From Citromicrobium sp. (lineage in GTDB: Bacteria > Pseudomonadota > Alphaproteobacteria > Sphingomonadales > Sphingomonadaceae), in assembly GCA_002729695.1 (NCBI GenBank), contig PBYQ01000018.1, positions 1 to 44,537 of the forward strand: a DNA stretch of 44,537 nt, given 5' to 3'. A program made the translations under genes and the position numbers. Below the pieces are notes generated by a model, which had not been told where the DNA came from, did not search any database, and saw only the letters and a list, made by a program, of their open reading frames with translations. Of the stretch, positions 18,134 to 26,891 are shown piece after piece. Each line of letters starts with the position of its first letter. Positions within the stretch are counted from its first letter, which is position 1.

Positions 18134-20311
18134 ATGCCAGTTAAGGCGAAAGCTGACACGATGGAATTTCCGTTGAGCGCCAATGCGACCCGCGAACACA
18201 GTGCGCGATTCTTCAACCGTGAATTGAGCTGGCTGGCGTTCAATGATCGCGTGCTCGCCGAGGCATGCAATACCGATTATCCGCTGCTCGAACGGCTGCG
18301 TTTCCTCTCGATCTCCGGCAGCAATCTCGACGAATTCATGATGATTCGCGTCGCCGGCCTCGTCGGTCAGGTGCAGCGCGGGATCGAGAAGCCCTCCATC
18401 GACGGGCTCACCCCGACCCAGCAGCTTGCCGAAGTGCGCGAGCGCCTGGGTGCGCTGAGCGCTCGGCAACAGGAGATTTTCAGCGACCTGCGCGAATTGC
18501 TGGCCGATGCAGGCATCCACATGGCCGACGACCGCCGGATAGGCCAAGAGGCGCACGAGTGGCTGCGGCAGCATTTCCTCGACGAGATCATGCCGGTGAT
18601 TACACCGCAGGCGCTCGATCCCGGGCACCCATTCCCCTTCATCTCCAACGAAGGGCTGGGCGTGCTGTTCACCGTCCGCCGGCAGGAGATAAAGGCCAAC
18701 GAAACCGAAGAACTGGTGGAAATGGTGCTGATCCCTTCGGCGCTTCCCCGATTCCTCCGCGTACCGGGCGACGAGGCGATTTATATTGGGATCGAGAACC
18801 TGATCACCCGATTTGCCGAACATCTGTTCCCCGGCTTCGAGATGCGCGGCAGCGGCGTGTTCCGGGTGTTGCGCGACAGCGATATCGAAATCGAGGAAGA
18901 GGCGGAGGATCTGGTGCGCACCTTCCGCAGCGCGATCCAGCGGCGGCGGCGCGGTCAGGTGATCCAGCTCGAACTGGAAGAGCAGTTCGACCCCACGGCA
19001 GAGGCACTGCTGCGCGAAAGGCTGGCGACGCCAGGGGCGTCTGTCGTGAAGATCGACGGCATGCTGGGCATGGCGGGCCTTTCGGACATCGTGAAGGAAG
19101 ATCGGCCCGACCTCAAATTCGATGCCTATTCGCCGCGGTATCCCGAGCGGGTTCGCGAACACGATGGCGACTGCTTCGCCGCGATCCGCGAAAAGGACAT
19201 CGTCGTACACCACCCCTACGAAAGCTTCGACGTGGTGGTGGATTTCATCCGTCAGGCGGCGGCCGATCCGAACGTGGTCGCGATCAAGCAGGCGCTCTAC
19301 CGCGCAGGCACGCAATCCGAAGTGATCGAGGCGCTGGTCGAGGCGGCGGAGAATGGCAAGTCGGTGACCGCCGTGGTCGAGCTGAAGGCGCGTTTCGACG
19401 AGGAGCAGAACCTCTACTGGGCGAACAAGCTGGAACGCGCCGGGGTCCAGGTGATCTACGGCTTCGTCGACTGGAAGACCCATGCGAAAGTCGCCATGGT
19501 CGTCCGGCGCGAAGAAGACGGATTTCGCACCTATTGCCACTTCGGCACCGGCAATTACCACCCGATCACAGCCAAGATTTACACCGATCTGAGCTACTTC
19601 ACCGCCGATCCTCGCTTCGGGCGCGATGCGGCCAAGCTCTTCAATTTCGTCACCGGTTACGTCGAACCGCACGGCACCGAGATGCTCGGCATCAGCCCGG
19701 TCGACCTTCGTGAAAAACTCTACGAGCGGATCGATGCCGAGGCGGAAGCTGCGCGGCAGGGCAAGCCGTCGGGCATCTGGGCGAAGCTGAACCAGCTGAC
19801 GGACGCCGGAATGATCGACCGGCTCTATGCGGCGAGCGAGGCGGGGGTCGAAATCCAGCTCGTCGTTCGCGGCATCTGCAATTTGCGTCCCGGAGTGCAG
19901 GGCCTGTCCGAAAATATCCGCGTGAAATCGATCATCGGCCGCTTCCTGGAGCACAGCCGCATTTATGCCTTCGCGAACGGGGCGCCGATCCCCGGCAAGC
20001 AGACCAGGGTTTATATCTCGAGCGCGGACAAGATGGAACGCAACCTCGATCGGCGCGTCGAGCAACTGGTGCCGGTAGAGAACCAAACGGTGCACGATCA
20101 GGTGCTGCAGCAGGTTCTGCTCGCCAACCTTCTCGACACCGAACGAAGCTGGATTCTCCAGCCGGATGGCACGTACGAACGGTCGGAACCCGGCAGCAAA
20201 CCGTTTAACTGTCACCGCTATTTCATGACCAATCCGTCGCTTTCCGGGCGCGGCGGTGCGCTGGAAGCGGGCGATGTGCCCAAGCTGGCATTTGCGCGAG
20301 GAGCAGCCTGA
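18134..20311 (+). CDS. ppk1: Polyphosphate kinase 1
   Basis: This 725-residue protein has the PPK1 order: an N-terminal FFNRELSWLAFNDRVL domain, a middle helical domain, and two phospholipase-D-like catalytic domains. Catalytic His candidates lie in FVDWKTHAKVAMVVRR (the autophosphorylated His position) and FLEHSRIYAFANG. GTGNYHPITAKIYTD is also a conserved signature. It makes polyphosphate from ATP at the inner membrane. Its TGA overlaps the ppx start (TGATG), so kinase and phosphatase are coupled. Confidence 0.98.
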   Translation: MPVKAKADTMEFPLSANATREHSARFFNRELSWLAFNDRVLAEACNTDYPLLERLRFLSISGSNLDEFMMIRVAGLVGQVQRGIEKPSIDGLTPTQQLAEVRERLGALSARQQEIFSDLRELLADAGIHMADDRRIGQEAHEWLRQHFLDEIMPVITPQALDPGHPFPFISNEGLGVLFTVRRQEIKANETEELVEMVLIPSALPRFLRVPGDEAIYIGIENLITRFAEHLFPGFEMRGSGVFRVLRDSDIEIEEEAEDLVRTFRSAIQRRRRGQVIQLELEEQFDPTAEALLRERLATPGASVVKIDGMLGMAGLSDIVKEDRPDLKFDAYSPRYPERVREHDGDCFAAIREKDIVVHHPYESFDVVVDFIRQAAADPNVVAIKQALYRAGTQSEVIEALVEAAENGKSVTAVVELKARFDEEQNLYWANKLERAGVQVIYGFVDWKTHAKVAMVVRREEDGFRTYCHFGTGNYHPITAKIYTDLSYFTADPRFGRDAAKLFNFVTGYVEPHGTEMLGISPVDLREKLYERIDAEAEAARQGKPSGIWAKLNQLTDAGMIDRLYAASEAGVEIQLVVRGICNLRPGVQGLSENIRVKSIIGRFLEHSRIYAFANGAPIPGKQTRVYISSADKMERNLDRRVEQLVPVENQTVHDQVLQQVLLANLLDTERSWILQPDGTYERSEPGSKPFNCHRYFMTNPSLSGRGGALEAGDVPKLAFARGAA

Positions 20312-21873
20312 TGGGACGCAAGAACAAGCACGATCGCGGACGCATCGCAGGGGCCGAGCCACGCGGTGCGATCATCGATATCGGATCGAACACGGTCAGG
20401 CTGGTGATCTATGGCGGGCCGCCGCGCGCGCCCGTGACGCTGTTCAACGAAAAAGTCACCGCGCGCCTCGGGCTCGATATCGACAGGAGCGGCCGGCTTG
20501 CAGACGAATCGGTCGAGCTTGCGATGGCTGCGCTCAAGCGCTTTGCACTGATACTGACCGATCTGGAGATCACCCGCGTCGATGCGGTGGCCACTGCCGC
20601 CGTGCGCGATGCGGAGAACGGCAAGCAATTCCTCAAGCGGGTGAAGTCGCTCGGCCTCGACCCGCGTCTGCTGAGCGGGCTGGACGAGGCGACCATCAGC
20701 GGCGAGGGCGTGCTCGGCGCATTTCCCGAAGCGCGGGGAATCGTGGCCGATCTGGGCGGCGGCAGCCTGGAACTGGTCCCTGTTGGCGATAGCCAGGTGG
20801 GCGAGGGATGCAGCCTGCCTGCAGGTACGCTGCGCTTGCCGGGGATCGGCGGGGGTGATCGCACCAAGCTGCGCGACAAGCTGAAGAAGATGATCGCGAA
20901 GGACGCGCCCGCAATGCCCATGTCCGAAGATGGTGCAGCCGATCTTTACCTCGTGGGCGGCACATGGCGCGCACTGGCGGCTTTCGCTCGCGACGAGCTG
21001 GGCTTCCCGCTCACCGATCCGCACGGCTTCACCATGAACCGAGAGCGCGCCAGCGACCTGATCAAGACGCTGTCGAAGACCGATGTCGAGAAGATCAAGG
21101 CGAGCCCGAATGTAGCAGCTTCCCGCGCGGAGTTTCTTCCCGACGCGGTGCAACTCCTCCACGTGCTGCTTAAGCAATACGAGCCGCAACGGATCATCAT
21201 TTCCGCCTGGGGGCTGCGCGAGGGGCTGATGATGCGGCGCCTCGACAAGTATCAGCTGGCGCAGGATCCCCTGCTGGCGGGCGTGGTCGAGTTCATCGAA
21301 AGCCGCAGCGCATCCCCCATGCAGGCGACCCGGGTCGCCGGCTGGACGGTGGAAACGGTCAGTTCATTGCGTCCGGGGGCGGAGCGGTTGCGGCTTGCGG
21401 CGATCATGCTGGGGCTCGCAGCGATGCAGACGGAGCCGAACCTGCGGGTCGCGCAAGGCGTCGACTGGGCCTTCCAGAAGCGCTGGATTGCGATCTCACC
21501 GGAGGGGCGTGCCATGCTGGCGGCAGCGATCTGCGCCAATTCCAACGTGCCCGATATGCCCGACACGGTCACCGCTCTGGCGAGCAAGGACGCGGTCGAG
21601 GAAGCGATCACGTGGGGGCTGGGGCTGCGTCTTGCCCGCAGGCTGGGCGCAGGCTCGGCGCGCTCGCTCGATGCGACGCGCCTGACGCGCGAAAAGAAGT
21701 CGCTCGTGCTGGCGATATCGAAGAGCCACGCTGCGCTGTATTCCCAATCGGCCGAACGCGATCTGGCGTTGCTGGCGAACCACCTTGGGCTGGAGCCGAA
21801 AATGCGGGTGATGGGTGAGAAAAAGCTGCCCGAAAAGGGCGAGGTGGCGCTGCTCATCGACCCGCCGGCCTAG
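20311..21873 (+). CDS. ppx: Ppx/GppA family exopolyphosphatase
   Basis: This 520-residue protein belongs to the ASKHA superfamily. Phosphate-binding motifs are AIIDIGSNTVRLVIY at the N-terminus, AVATAAVRDAENG, and VADLGGGSLELVPV. A C-terminal HD-like helical region follows the phosphatase core. It hydrolyses polyphosphate, or pppGpp, from the end. Its start overlaps the ppk1 stop by one base. The pair sets the cellular polyphosphate level. Confidence 0.95.
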   Translation: MGRKNKHDRGRIAGAEPRGAIIDIGSNTVRLVIYGGPPRAPVTLFNEKVTARLGLDIDRSGRLADESVELAMAALKRFALILTDLEITRVDAVATAAVRDAENGKQFLKRVKSLGLDPRLLSGLDEATISGEGVLGAFPEARGIVADLGGGSLELVPVGDSQVGEGCSLPAGTLRLPGIGGGDRTKLRDKLKKMIAKDAPAMPMSEDGAADLYLVGGTWRALAAFARDELGFPLTDPHGFTMNRERASDLIKTLSKTDVEKIKASPNVAASRAEFLPDAVQLLHVLLKQYEPQRIIISAWGLREGLMMRRLDKYQLAQDPLLAGVVEFIESRSASPMQATRVAGWTVETVSSLRPGAERLRLAAIMLGLAAMQTEPNLRVAQGVDWAFQKRWIAISPEGRAMLAAAICANSNVPDMPDTVTALASKDAVEEAITWGLGLRLARRLGAGSARSLDATRLTREKKSLVLAISKSHAALYSQSAERDLALLANHLGLEPKMRVMGEKKLPEKGEVALLIDPPA

Positions 21874-21878
21874 GGCAG

Positions 21879-22619
21879 CTAGCCTGCCGTCCTATCGTGC
21901 GCGAAGGGTGAAAAGTCGGTGTCGGTGTCGAATATCTCGATACCCTCGGCGCGCTTGAGCCAATTGACCGCGATGTAAGTGACGGGCGTCAACAGCGCTT
22001 CCCACGCGGTCTTGATGAACCATTGCCCCAACACGACCTGCCACAGCAGTTCGGGCGGCCATCCCGCGAGACCATAAAACGCGAGCGGATAGAAAATCAG
22101 GCTGTCGAGCCCCTGCCCGACGATCGTCGAGCCGATCGTGCGGCTCCACAATGCCTTCCCTCGCGTCCAGACCTTCATCCGCGCAAGCACGTATGAATTG
22201 GCGAATTCGCCGACCCAGAAGGCGATCATCGATGCGGCGACGATACGCCATGTGTTGCCAAAGACTTTCTCGTACGCCTCCTGCCCGTCCCATTTTTCGG
22301 CGGGGGGAAGGGAGACCACGGCCCACGCCATGAAGGCCATGAACAGGAGCGCGGCAAATCCGGTCCAGATAACGCGTCGCGCCCGCGCGTACCCGTACAC
22401 CTCGGTCAGCACGTCGCCGATAATGTAGCTGACGGGGAAAAACAGGACTCCGGCACCGAATATGAAGACACCGTCGGGGGCGGGCCACCATCCTTCAGGC
22501 CAGAACGGCACGTTGACATAGCTTGGCTTGGAAGCGCCGATGAGGTTGGACAGCAGCAGGATGGCGACAAAGGCCGCCATCACGCGGTCGTAATGCTTGA
22601 AGCGTACAGGTTCACCCAT
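21879..22619 (-). CDS. yhhQ: Queuosine precursor transporter (YhhQ/VUT family)
   Basis: This protein of about 246 residues has six or so membrane helices and family motifs: VMAAFVAILLLSNLIGASK, GAGVLFFPVSYIIGDVLTEVYGYARARRVIW, FWVGEFANSYVLARMK, and GSTIVGQGLDSLIFYPLAF. The family (formerly DUF165) imports preQ0/preQ1 queuosine precursors. Start 22619 is chosen because GGGGGAAAG lies about 11 nt upstream; Met 22637 is an alternative. It converges with ppx, separated by only 5 bp. Confidence 0.92.
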   Translation of the reverse strand: MGEPVRFKHYDRVMAAFVAILLLSNLIGASKPSYVNVPFWPEGWWPAPDGVFIFGAGVLFFPVSYIIGDVLTEVYGYARARRVIWTGFAALLFMAFMAWAVVSLPPAEKWDGQEAYEKVFGNTWRIVAASMIAFWVGEFANSYVLARMKVWTRGKALWSRTIGSTIVGQGLDSLIFYPLAFYGLAGWPPELLWQVVLGQWFIKTAWEALLTPVTYIAVNWLKRAEGIEIFDTDTDFSPFAHDRTAG

Positions 22620-22696
22620 CTGGTCGCTTTCCCCCATGCCTTGCGCATAACCCGGTTTTGACGACGCGCAAAGATGGCTATGGGCGTGTCGGGTGC

Positions 22697-22773
22697 GCGC
22701 CCTTAGCTCAGTTGGATAGAGCACGGGACTTCTAATCCTGAGGCCGCAGGTTCGAATCCTGCAGGGCGCGCCA
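22697..22773 (+). tRNA. tRNA-Arg (TCT anticodon) at the island edge
   Basis: A complete 77-nt tRNA with encoded CCA. The acceptor GCGCCCT pairs with AGGGCGC, the anticodon stem CGGGA/TCCTG encloses loop CTTCTAA (anticodon TCT), and the T arm is GCAGG-TTCGAAT-CCTGC. A serine recombinase gene on the opposite strand reads into it and stops at 22703, inside the tRNA. This makes the tRNA the probable integration target of the accessory island to its right. Confidence 0.97.
22703..22773. other. Inferred left attachment region (attL) within tRNA-Arg
   Basis: Inference only. The recombinase coding strand enters the tRNA from its 3' end, which is the usual sign that an element integrated at the tRNA 3' end and carries a copy of it. 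The exact crossover core cannot be set, because the matching right-end copy is not in this window. Confidence 0.4.
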
Positions 22774-24295
22774 GTTCCTCTTTCGAGGCCGAAAAACCCT
22801 GTAATGCCTTGAATGGCAAGGCAATTTCAGGTGTTCGAAGACCCTCTCCGCGCTTCCATGATAGTTGCTCGGAAAAGGCCAGTTTAATCACTGCGTGCTT
22901 GTCTTCCAGTCTGTCAGAAACCCACAGATTCCAAGGGCTTCCGAGGAATGACATGGCGGTTCGAAAACTGCTCGCATAGTCGCTTGCTTCGCGGCCACAA
23001 TTCTCCACTTTCTCGTTTAGGATGAGCTTCTCACTCTCCAGATCGCGGATTCGATTCTCGTAGGCTTTGACCACACTGTCGCTTTCGGTCTCGACGATCC
23101 GGTCGAGCAGTTGTTCGACCTTGCGGTCTATCTGCGAAACCTCAGCTGCCATGCTCTTGCGGTGTGCCTTGCGCGCTTCGAGACGCTGTTCCCACAGGTC
23201 GCGGAAGATCATTTCGGCCAATTCGAAGAGATCACGTGATGGGACCAGCTTCTTGAGCAGGCTCTCAAACGCTCCTTCCACCTCTGCACGGCGGATGGAC
23301 TTTGCCTCGCTCACACAGCCTTTAGTGCGGCAGAGATAATAGGCGTGGCGCTTGCCGCTCCGGCTCTTCGACCAATTCGCTGTCAGAGGCTGGTCGCAAT
23401 CTGCACAGCAGATGGCCCCGCGTAATGGGAAATCCTCATTGATGTTGCGGCGGACAGGTGCCCGCGCCTTGCCGTTCAAGCGTTCTTGGATCGTTTGGAA
23501 TGTCTCAAATGAGATCAGACCTTCATGTTGGCCTTTGCGCATGGGCACATCCCAGCGCGGCACTTCGATATGTCCGGCATAAAGAGGCTGTGTCAGAAGC
23601 TCCGTCACACGCTGGTTCGGAATATCGCCGCTGCGTTGGCGCGGGAACTCGGGATAGTCTTCAAGGAAGCGCTTGACCTCGACCTGGGTGCCGAAACGTT
23701 CGCTCGCAAACCCTTCCAATGCTTCTGCGATGATTGAGGCGAGCGGCTCATCGCGGACCAGCACATTGCCGCATCCGCGCTGGCGCTCGTAGCGATAGCC
23801 AGTTGGGGCCTGAAACACCCAATAGCCATTGAGTGCCCGCGCACGCATACGGTTTTTGGTTTGCTCACCATTTTTCTGCCGCTGGTGCTGCGAAACCGAG
23901 GCGAGAAGATTTTCGACCAGTAGGCTGTCTGAATCCTCACCGAACTCGATGGAGGGACTTTCGAGGGTACCTCCAGCGTTCCCAATGGCGGCACGCAGTT
24001 GCAGGTGCGCTTCGAGCCCTCTTGCAAGACGGCTGATATCATCAATCACCACGACAGGGCTCGCCTTGCGCTTCGAGCGGATGAAGGCGAGCATGGCCTT
24101 CATGCCGGGGCGGTCGATCAGACCTCCCGAGGCATCATCCTTGAAGACCTTGACGACCTCGTGACCGCGATAGCCCGCGAATTCGCGGCAACGGGTCTCT
24201 TGGCTGGACAGACCATCGCCGCGCGTCGTTTGTTTGGAGCTGGAGACGCGGCAGTAAATGACCGCAATTTTACCTGAGCTAGCGCCGTGTTTCAT
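22703..24295 (-). CDS. Large serine recombinase (site-specific integrase)
   Basis: This protein of about 530 residues has an N-terminal resolvase catalytic domain (VIYCRVSSSKQTTRGDGLSSQ with the nucleophilic Ser, VVVIDDISRLARG), a recombinase domain, a zinc ribbon (CCADCDQPL...CRTKGC), and a long coiled coil around residues 380-440. This is the layout of phage and ICE large serine integrases. Start 24295 has AAAGGA 8 nt upstream; a GTG at 24313 is less likely. The last ~23 residues (LARPAGFEPAASGLE and on) are antisense tRNA-Arg, so the native C-terminus in the excised element may differ. The upstream small gene overlaps it by 17 bp. Confidence 0.93.
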   Translation of the reverse strand: MKHGASSGKIAVIYCRVSSSKQTTRGDGLSSQETRCREFAGYRGHEVVKVFKDDASGGLIDRPGMKAMLAFIRSKRKASPVVVIDDISRLARGLEAHLQLRAAIGNAGGTLESPSIEFGEDSDSLLVENLLASVSQHQRQKNGEQTKNRMRARALNGYWVFQAPTGYRYERQRGCGNVLVRDEPLASIIAEALEGFASERFGTQVEVKRFLEDYPEFPRQRSGDIPNQRVTELLTQPLYAGHIEVPRWDVPMRKGQHEGLISFETFQTIQERLNGKARAPVRRNINEDFPLRGAICCADCDQPLTANWSKSRSGKRHAYYLCRTKGCVSEAKSIRRAEVEGAFESLLKKLVPSRDLFELAEMIFRDLWEQRLEARKAHRKSMAAEVSQIDRKVEQLLDRIVETESDSVVKAYENRIRDLESEKLILNEKVENCGREASDYASSFRTAMSFLGSPWNLWVSDRLEDKHAVIKLAFSEQLSWKRGEGLRTPEIALPFKALQGFSASKEELARPAGFEPAASGLEVPCSIQLS

Positions 24296-24569
24296 CGGCA
24301 TCCTTTCCCGCACGACTTAGATCGTGCGTCTCATTGTCGGAACTATTGTGCTGCACGCCAAGTCTAGCATGTTCATACAATGTTCCGCCAGCAATTCCTG
24401 CTGGATTGGTCAGGATTTTTTGTGTGGGATAGTCGCCCCAGGCAATGTCGATCGCGGCAACGGCTGCGTTGAATATCCAGCGGATCGTCGCATCAATCGA
24501 ACTTTCAGGCACCCCCTTTTGTCGAGCAAGCGCACGATAGCGATCCAATTGCTGCGGCGAGAGTTGCAC
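24279..24569 (-). CDS. Small hypothetical protein coupled to the recombinase
   Basis: This 96-residue protein starts at a GTG (24569) placed by an excellent GGAGGAGG site 7 nt upstream; the frame is open to 24668 without support. The N-terminal part (LSPQQLDRYRALARQKGVPESSIDATIRWIF) is helical and could form a small DNA-binding or helical bundle domain. The C-terminus is polar. It overlaps the recombinase start by 17 bp, which suggests translational coupling and a possible role as recombination directionality factor or regulator. That role is inference; I do not recognise the family. Confidence 0.6.
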   Translation of the reverse strand: MQLSPQQLDRYRALARQKGVPESSIDATIRWIFNAAVAAIDIAWGDYPTQKILTNPAGIAGGTLYEHARLGVQHNSSDNETHDLSRAGKDADETRR

Positions 24570-24742
24570 GCGGTTCCTCCTCCGCGCCGCACAATGGACG
24601 GCACGCTTTGTTTTTGATTCTCCTGCTAGTGTTACCGGCCTACCAATGCCGGATTGGGGGGATGACACTCACTACCGCATCAGCTCCACCATCTTTCCAT
24701 AATACCACCTATGGTTGTGGCGGTGCAAACTTGCGTTTGGAT

Positions 24743-24764
24743 TGAGCCGTCAAAATAAGGCTCA
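24743..24764. terminator. Weak hairpin at the coupling-protein gene end
   Basis: TGAGCC (24743-24748) and GGCTCA (24759-24764) form a 6-bp inverted repeat overlapping the stop codon of the coupling-protein gene. The loop is A/T-rich. No T-tract follows on the minus strand, so this is only a possible 3'-end structure. Confidence 0.35.
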
Positions 24765-26369
24765 GCAAGGTCTGAAGCCCTGAACATATTCCAATGGTTC
24801 GGTCTGATATTGTGGAAGGCGAGCAAGTTGCGGCGGCACCCGCTCGGATACGATAGGCGCGCGTTTGCCACCCCATCTTGTGCGGATGAGCACGCTATCG
24901 GCAGGCGGATGGTTGGGATTGGGCAGATAGAGCCCCGCCATCTCGCGCCGCTCGAAATAGCGATACCGATGCCCGAGGATAGGCGGGACATTCATCCCTG
25001 AGATGAACAGTAAATGCCGATCATCCGGCATGGCAAGAACTTCGTCCGGGCTCATCAGCGCGCGGCGCTGAGTACGCTGATATTGCTCGCGCGTCTCCTG
25101 ATAGGCGTAATCGAATGCCGCGCCCATATAATCCTGATCCTCGAATATCCGCTGTGCGGCATGGATTTGCGCGTGGCGCGCTGCCTCCTGAACCAGCGGA
25201 TCGTCGACATGAATCGTCTGATCGCCGAGCATTTGCGAGACGAGTTGCGCCGTCTGGAAATCGCGCACGCCCATGAAGAGGCGTGTCTGTGCCGAGCCGA
25301 TAAAACTCTGGACCGCCGCCGCGCCGAAGTTCCGAACAATCTGGCCGATGTCCTGAAAGACCGCGATAGCCCTCACGCCTGCGCCTCTGCCGAAGGTGAA
25401 GGCTTCGAGCAGCGCATCGAAATGACCCATCTGTCCCGCTTCATCGACCACCATCGTGATGCGCGGCCCATCAGGCCGACGTTGCTTGTAGAGCTTGGTG
25501 ACGGCGAACATCAGTCGCAGGACAGGCGACCACAGCCGGATATATTCGACCGGGCACATGATGCCGATATTGCAGGGCGTGGCCGGATCGCTGAGCGCCG
25601 AGAGCGAGAAATCGGGCTTCGTGAGTGAGTCCGCCAGCATCGGATCGGCCAGGAAGGCAAGATTGGCATAGATCTCGCCCATGATCGCACCGAACTCGCG
25701 CGGGCTCTCTTCTTGCTTGGCGAGCATTTCGCCGACGATGCGGCGCAGGTCTGGCTCACCGCACTCTAGCATAAACTGTGCAAGCGCCGCCCAGCGCGTG
25801 CGATCGGACTCAACCGCGCCGAGTTCGGCAAAGAGCGTTGGCAGGTCAGTTTGCCCGTCGCGCAAAGCAAGAGTCCGCATGGCTCCGCCTACCCAATCCT
25901 GCGCACGCAGCGTGAAGTACGGCTCCTTCCCGCCTTCGCGTAAGGGGATGAGATTGCGCGTCAGATAGAGCGCATCGGCGGTGAAGGTGGGGCTGGCCGG
26001 GTCGAGCACATCGAGCGGATTACATCGATGCTGCGGGCCTTTGAGCCCGGTCGGGTTCCAGCGATATTCAGGCCGAAGCGTGCGAGCCGCATTATGGATC
26101 GAGATGGCGGAGATTTCGCCGCGCGGATCGAACCAGAGAACGCGCTCCGTATTCGGATCGCACGCCATGTAGGCCAGTAGCGTGACCAGCTTTCCGGCCC
26201 CCGCGCCCCCGATCACGAGGGCAGGGGCGTCACTGTCGATACGCAGGGGCGTATCACGCCAATAGCCAAACTGGAGACCCTTCGGGCCGAGCAGCCCGGA
26301 GCGCTCCAAATCAAAATCGTCGGCGAGGCGAGCGCTGCCGTGCGGATGGGGGTGGCTCGGTAGGATCAT
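24762..26369 (-). CDS. VirD4/TraG-like type IV coupling protein without membrane domain
   Basis: This 535-residue ATPase of the type IV coupling protein family would dock DNA or protein substrates to a T4SS. Visible motifs are a Walker A-like GGAGAGKL at residues 54-61 (Leu replaces the usual Thr/Ser), Walker B ITMVVDEAGQ with Asp309-Glu310, the family segment AFTFGRGAGVRAIAVFQDIGQI, and the TRLFMGVRDFQTAQLVSQMLGDQT block. The N-terminus has no transmembrane helices, unlike VirD4. Two small membrane proteins are encoded just upstream on the same strand and may supply the anchor (inference). A hairpin covers the ribosome site before the ATG. No relaxase gene is seen in the window. Confidence 0.85.
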   Translation of the reverse strand: MILPSHPHPHGSARLADDFDLERSGLLGPKGLQFGYWRDTPLRIDSDAPALVIGGAGAGKLVTLLAYMACDPNTERVLWFDPRGEISAISIHNAARTLRPEYRWNPTGLKGPQHRCNPLDVLDPASPTFTADALYLTRNLIPLREGGKEPYFTLRAQDWVGGAMRTLALRDGQTDLPTLFAELGAVESDRTRWAALAQFMLECGEPDLRRIVGEMLAKQEESPREFGAIMGEIYANLAFLADPMLADSLTKPDFSLSALSDPATPCNIGIMCPVEYIRLWSPVLRLMFAVTKLYKQRRPDGPRITMVVDEAGQMGHFDALLEAFTFGRGAGVRAIAVFQDIGQIVRNFGAAAVQSFIGSAQTRLFMGVRDFQTAQLVSQMLGDQTIHVDDPLVQEAARHAQIHAAQRIFEDQDYMGAAFDYAYQETREQYQRTQRRALMSPDEVLAMPDDRHLLFISGMNVPPILGHRYRYFERREMAGLYLPNPNHPPADSVLIRTRWGGKRAPIVSERVPPQLARLPQYQTEPLEYVQGFRPC

Positions 26370-26375
26370 AAGAAA

Positions 26376-26398
26376 ACGGGCCTCACGCGGAGGCCCGT
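26376..26398 (-). terminator. Hairpin plus T-tract directly before the coupling-protein ATG
   Basis: A perfect 8-bp stem (ACGGGCCT 26376-26383, AGGCCCGT 26391-26398, 7-nt loop) is followed on the minus strand by TTTCTT and then the ATG at 26369. This is an intrinsic-terminator layout placed inside the operon. The only nearby SD-like GAGG lies in the 3' arm. It may attenuate transcription or block translation of the coupling protein. On the plus strand CCTTTCTTTT also follows. Confidence 0.65.
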
Positions 26399-26407
26399 CC
26401 TTTCTTT

Positions 26408-26551
26408 TCAGCTTCCCCAGCTATTGGTCATACCGAGCAGGAAGAAGATGCCCAGAACGACCCAAAACCAGGTCGGATCGTCCTTCATTCTCTCCAAGAT
26501 CGGGATGTTGCCCCGGTGGCGATATTTCTTGCCGTTGATGATCACCGTCAT
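26408..26551 (-). CDS. 47-residue single-pass membrane protein
   Basis: This small ORF reads MTVIINGKKYRHRGNIP at its start, then a charged stretch and one membrane helix (WFWVVLGIFFLLGM), ending in NSWGS. It has a strong AGAGGAGAC ribosome site 7-8 nt upstream, located right after the stop of the 106-residue gene. It sits 38 bp upstream of the coupling-protein gene on the same strand. The location suggests a membrane partner for that ATPase (inference). It is short, but the ribosome site and context support it. Confidence 0.7.
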   Translation of the reverse strand: MTVIINGKKYRHRGNIPILERMKDDPTWFWVVLGIFFLLGMTNSWGS

Positions 26552-26563
26552 GTTAGGTCTCCT

Positions 26564-26884
26564 CTAGTAGCGGTGGTGGAAATGGTGGGGTGCCCTGCCT
26601 CCCCTGATGACTTGGAAGATTCCGAGACGAAGGGCCGCGCCGAATACGAATTTTGTCGCGCTGAAGGTGGCGAGGCCGACGAAGATCGCCCAGCCAATTA
26701 TCAGTAGCCATTCGTATTCGAGGCCGTAGTGGGCCGCGCCATAATCTAGCACCCACCCAACCGTCGGGTCATAGATTTGCGGCCCCAACCAAAAGGTCGC
26801 GATTGCACCGACGGAGAAGCCCAGCAGTCCGTGCGGGTTGGACGAGCCGCGGGCAGGATAGGCTGGGCGTTGAAAGTCGAACAT
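26564..26884 (-). CDS. Small polytopic membrane protein in coupling-protein operon
   Basis: This 106-residue protein has two to three hydrophobic segments: LLGFSVGAIATFWLG, WLLIIGWAIFVGLATFSATKFVFGAALRLG, and a His-rich tail (RAPHHFHHRY). GAGGAG lies about 10 nt before the ATG and is held in one arm of an upstream dyad. The gene opens an apparent operon with the 47-residue protein and the coupling protein. I do not recognise the family. It could serve as the missing membrane domain of the coupling protein (inference). Confidence 0.7.
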   Translation of the reverse strand: MFDFQRPAYPARGSSNPHGLLGFSVGAIATFWLGPQIYDPTVGWVLDYGAAHYGLEYEWLLIIGWAIFVGLATFSATKFVFGAALRLGIFQVIRGGRAPHHFHHRY

Positions 26885-26891
26885 TGCGGCG

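Noticed and set aside
18080..20362. 760-residue open frame on the minus strand opposite ppk1
   Set aside because: It mirrors ppk1 codon bias and has no recognisable motif; ppk1 itself is certain.
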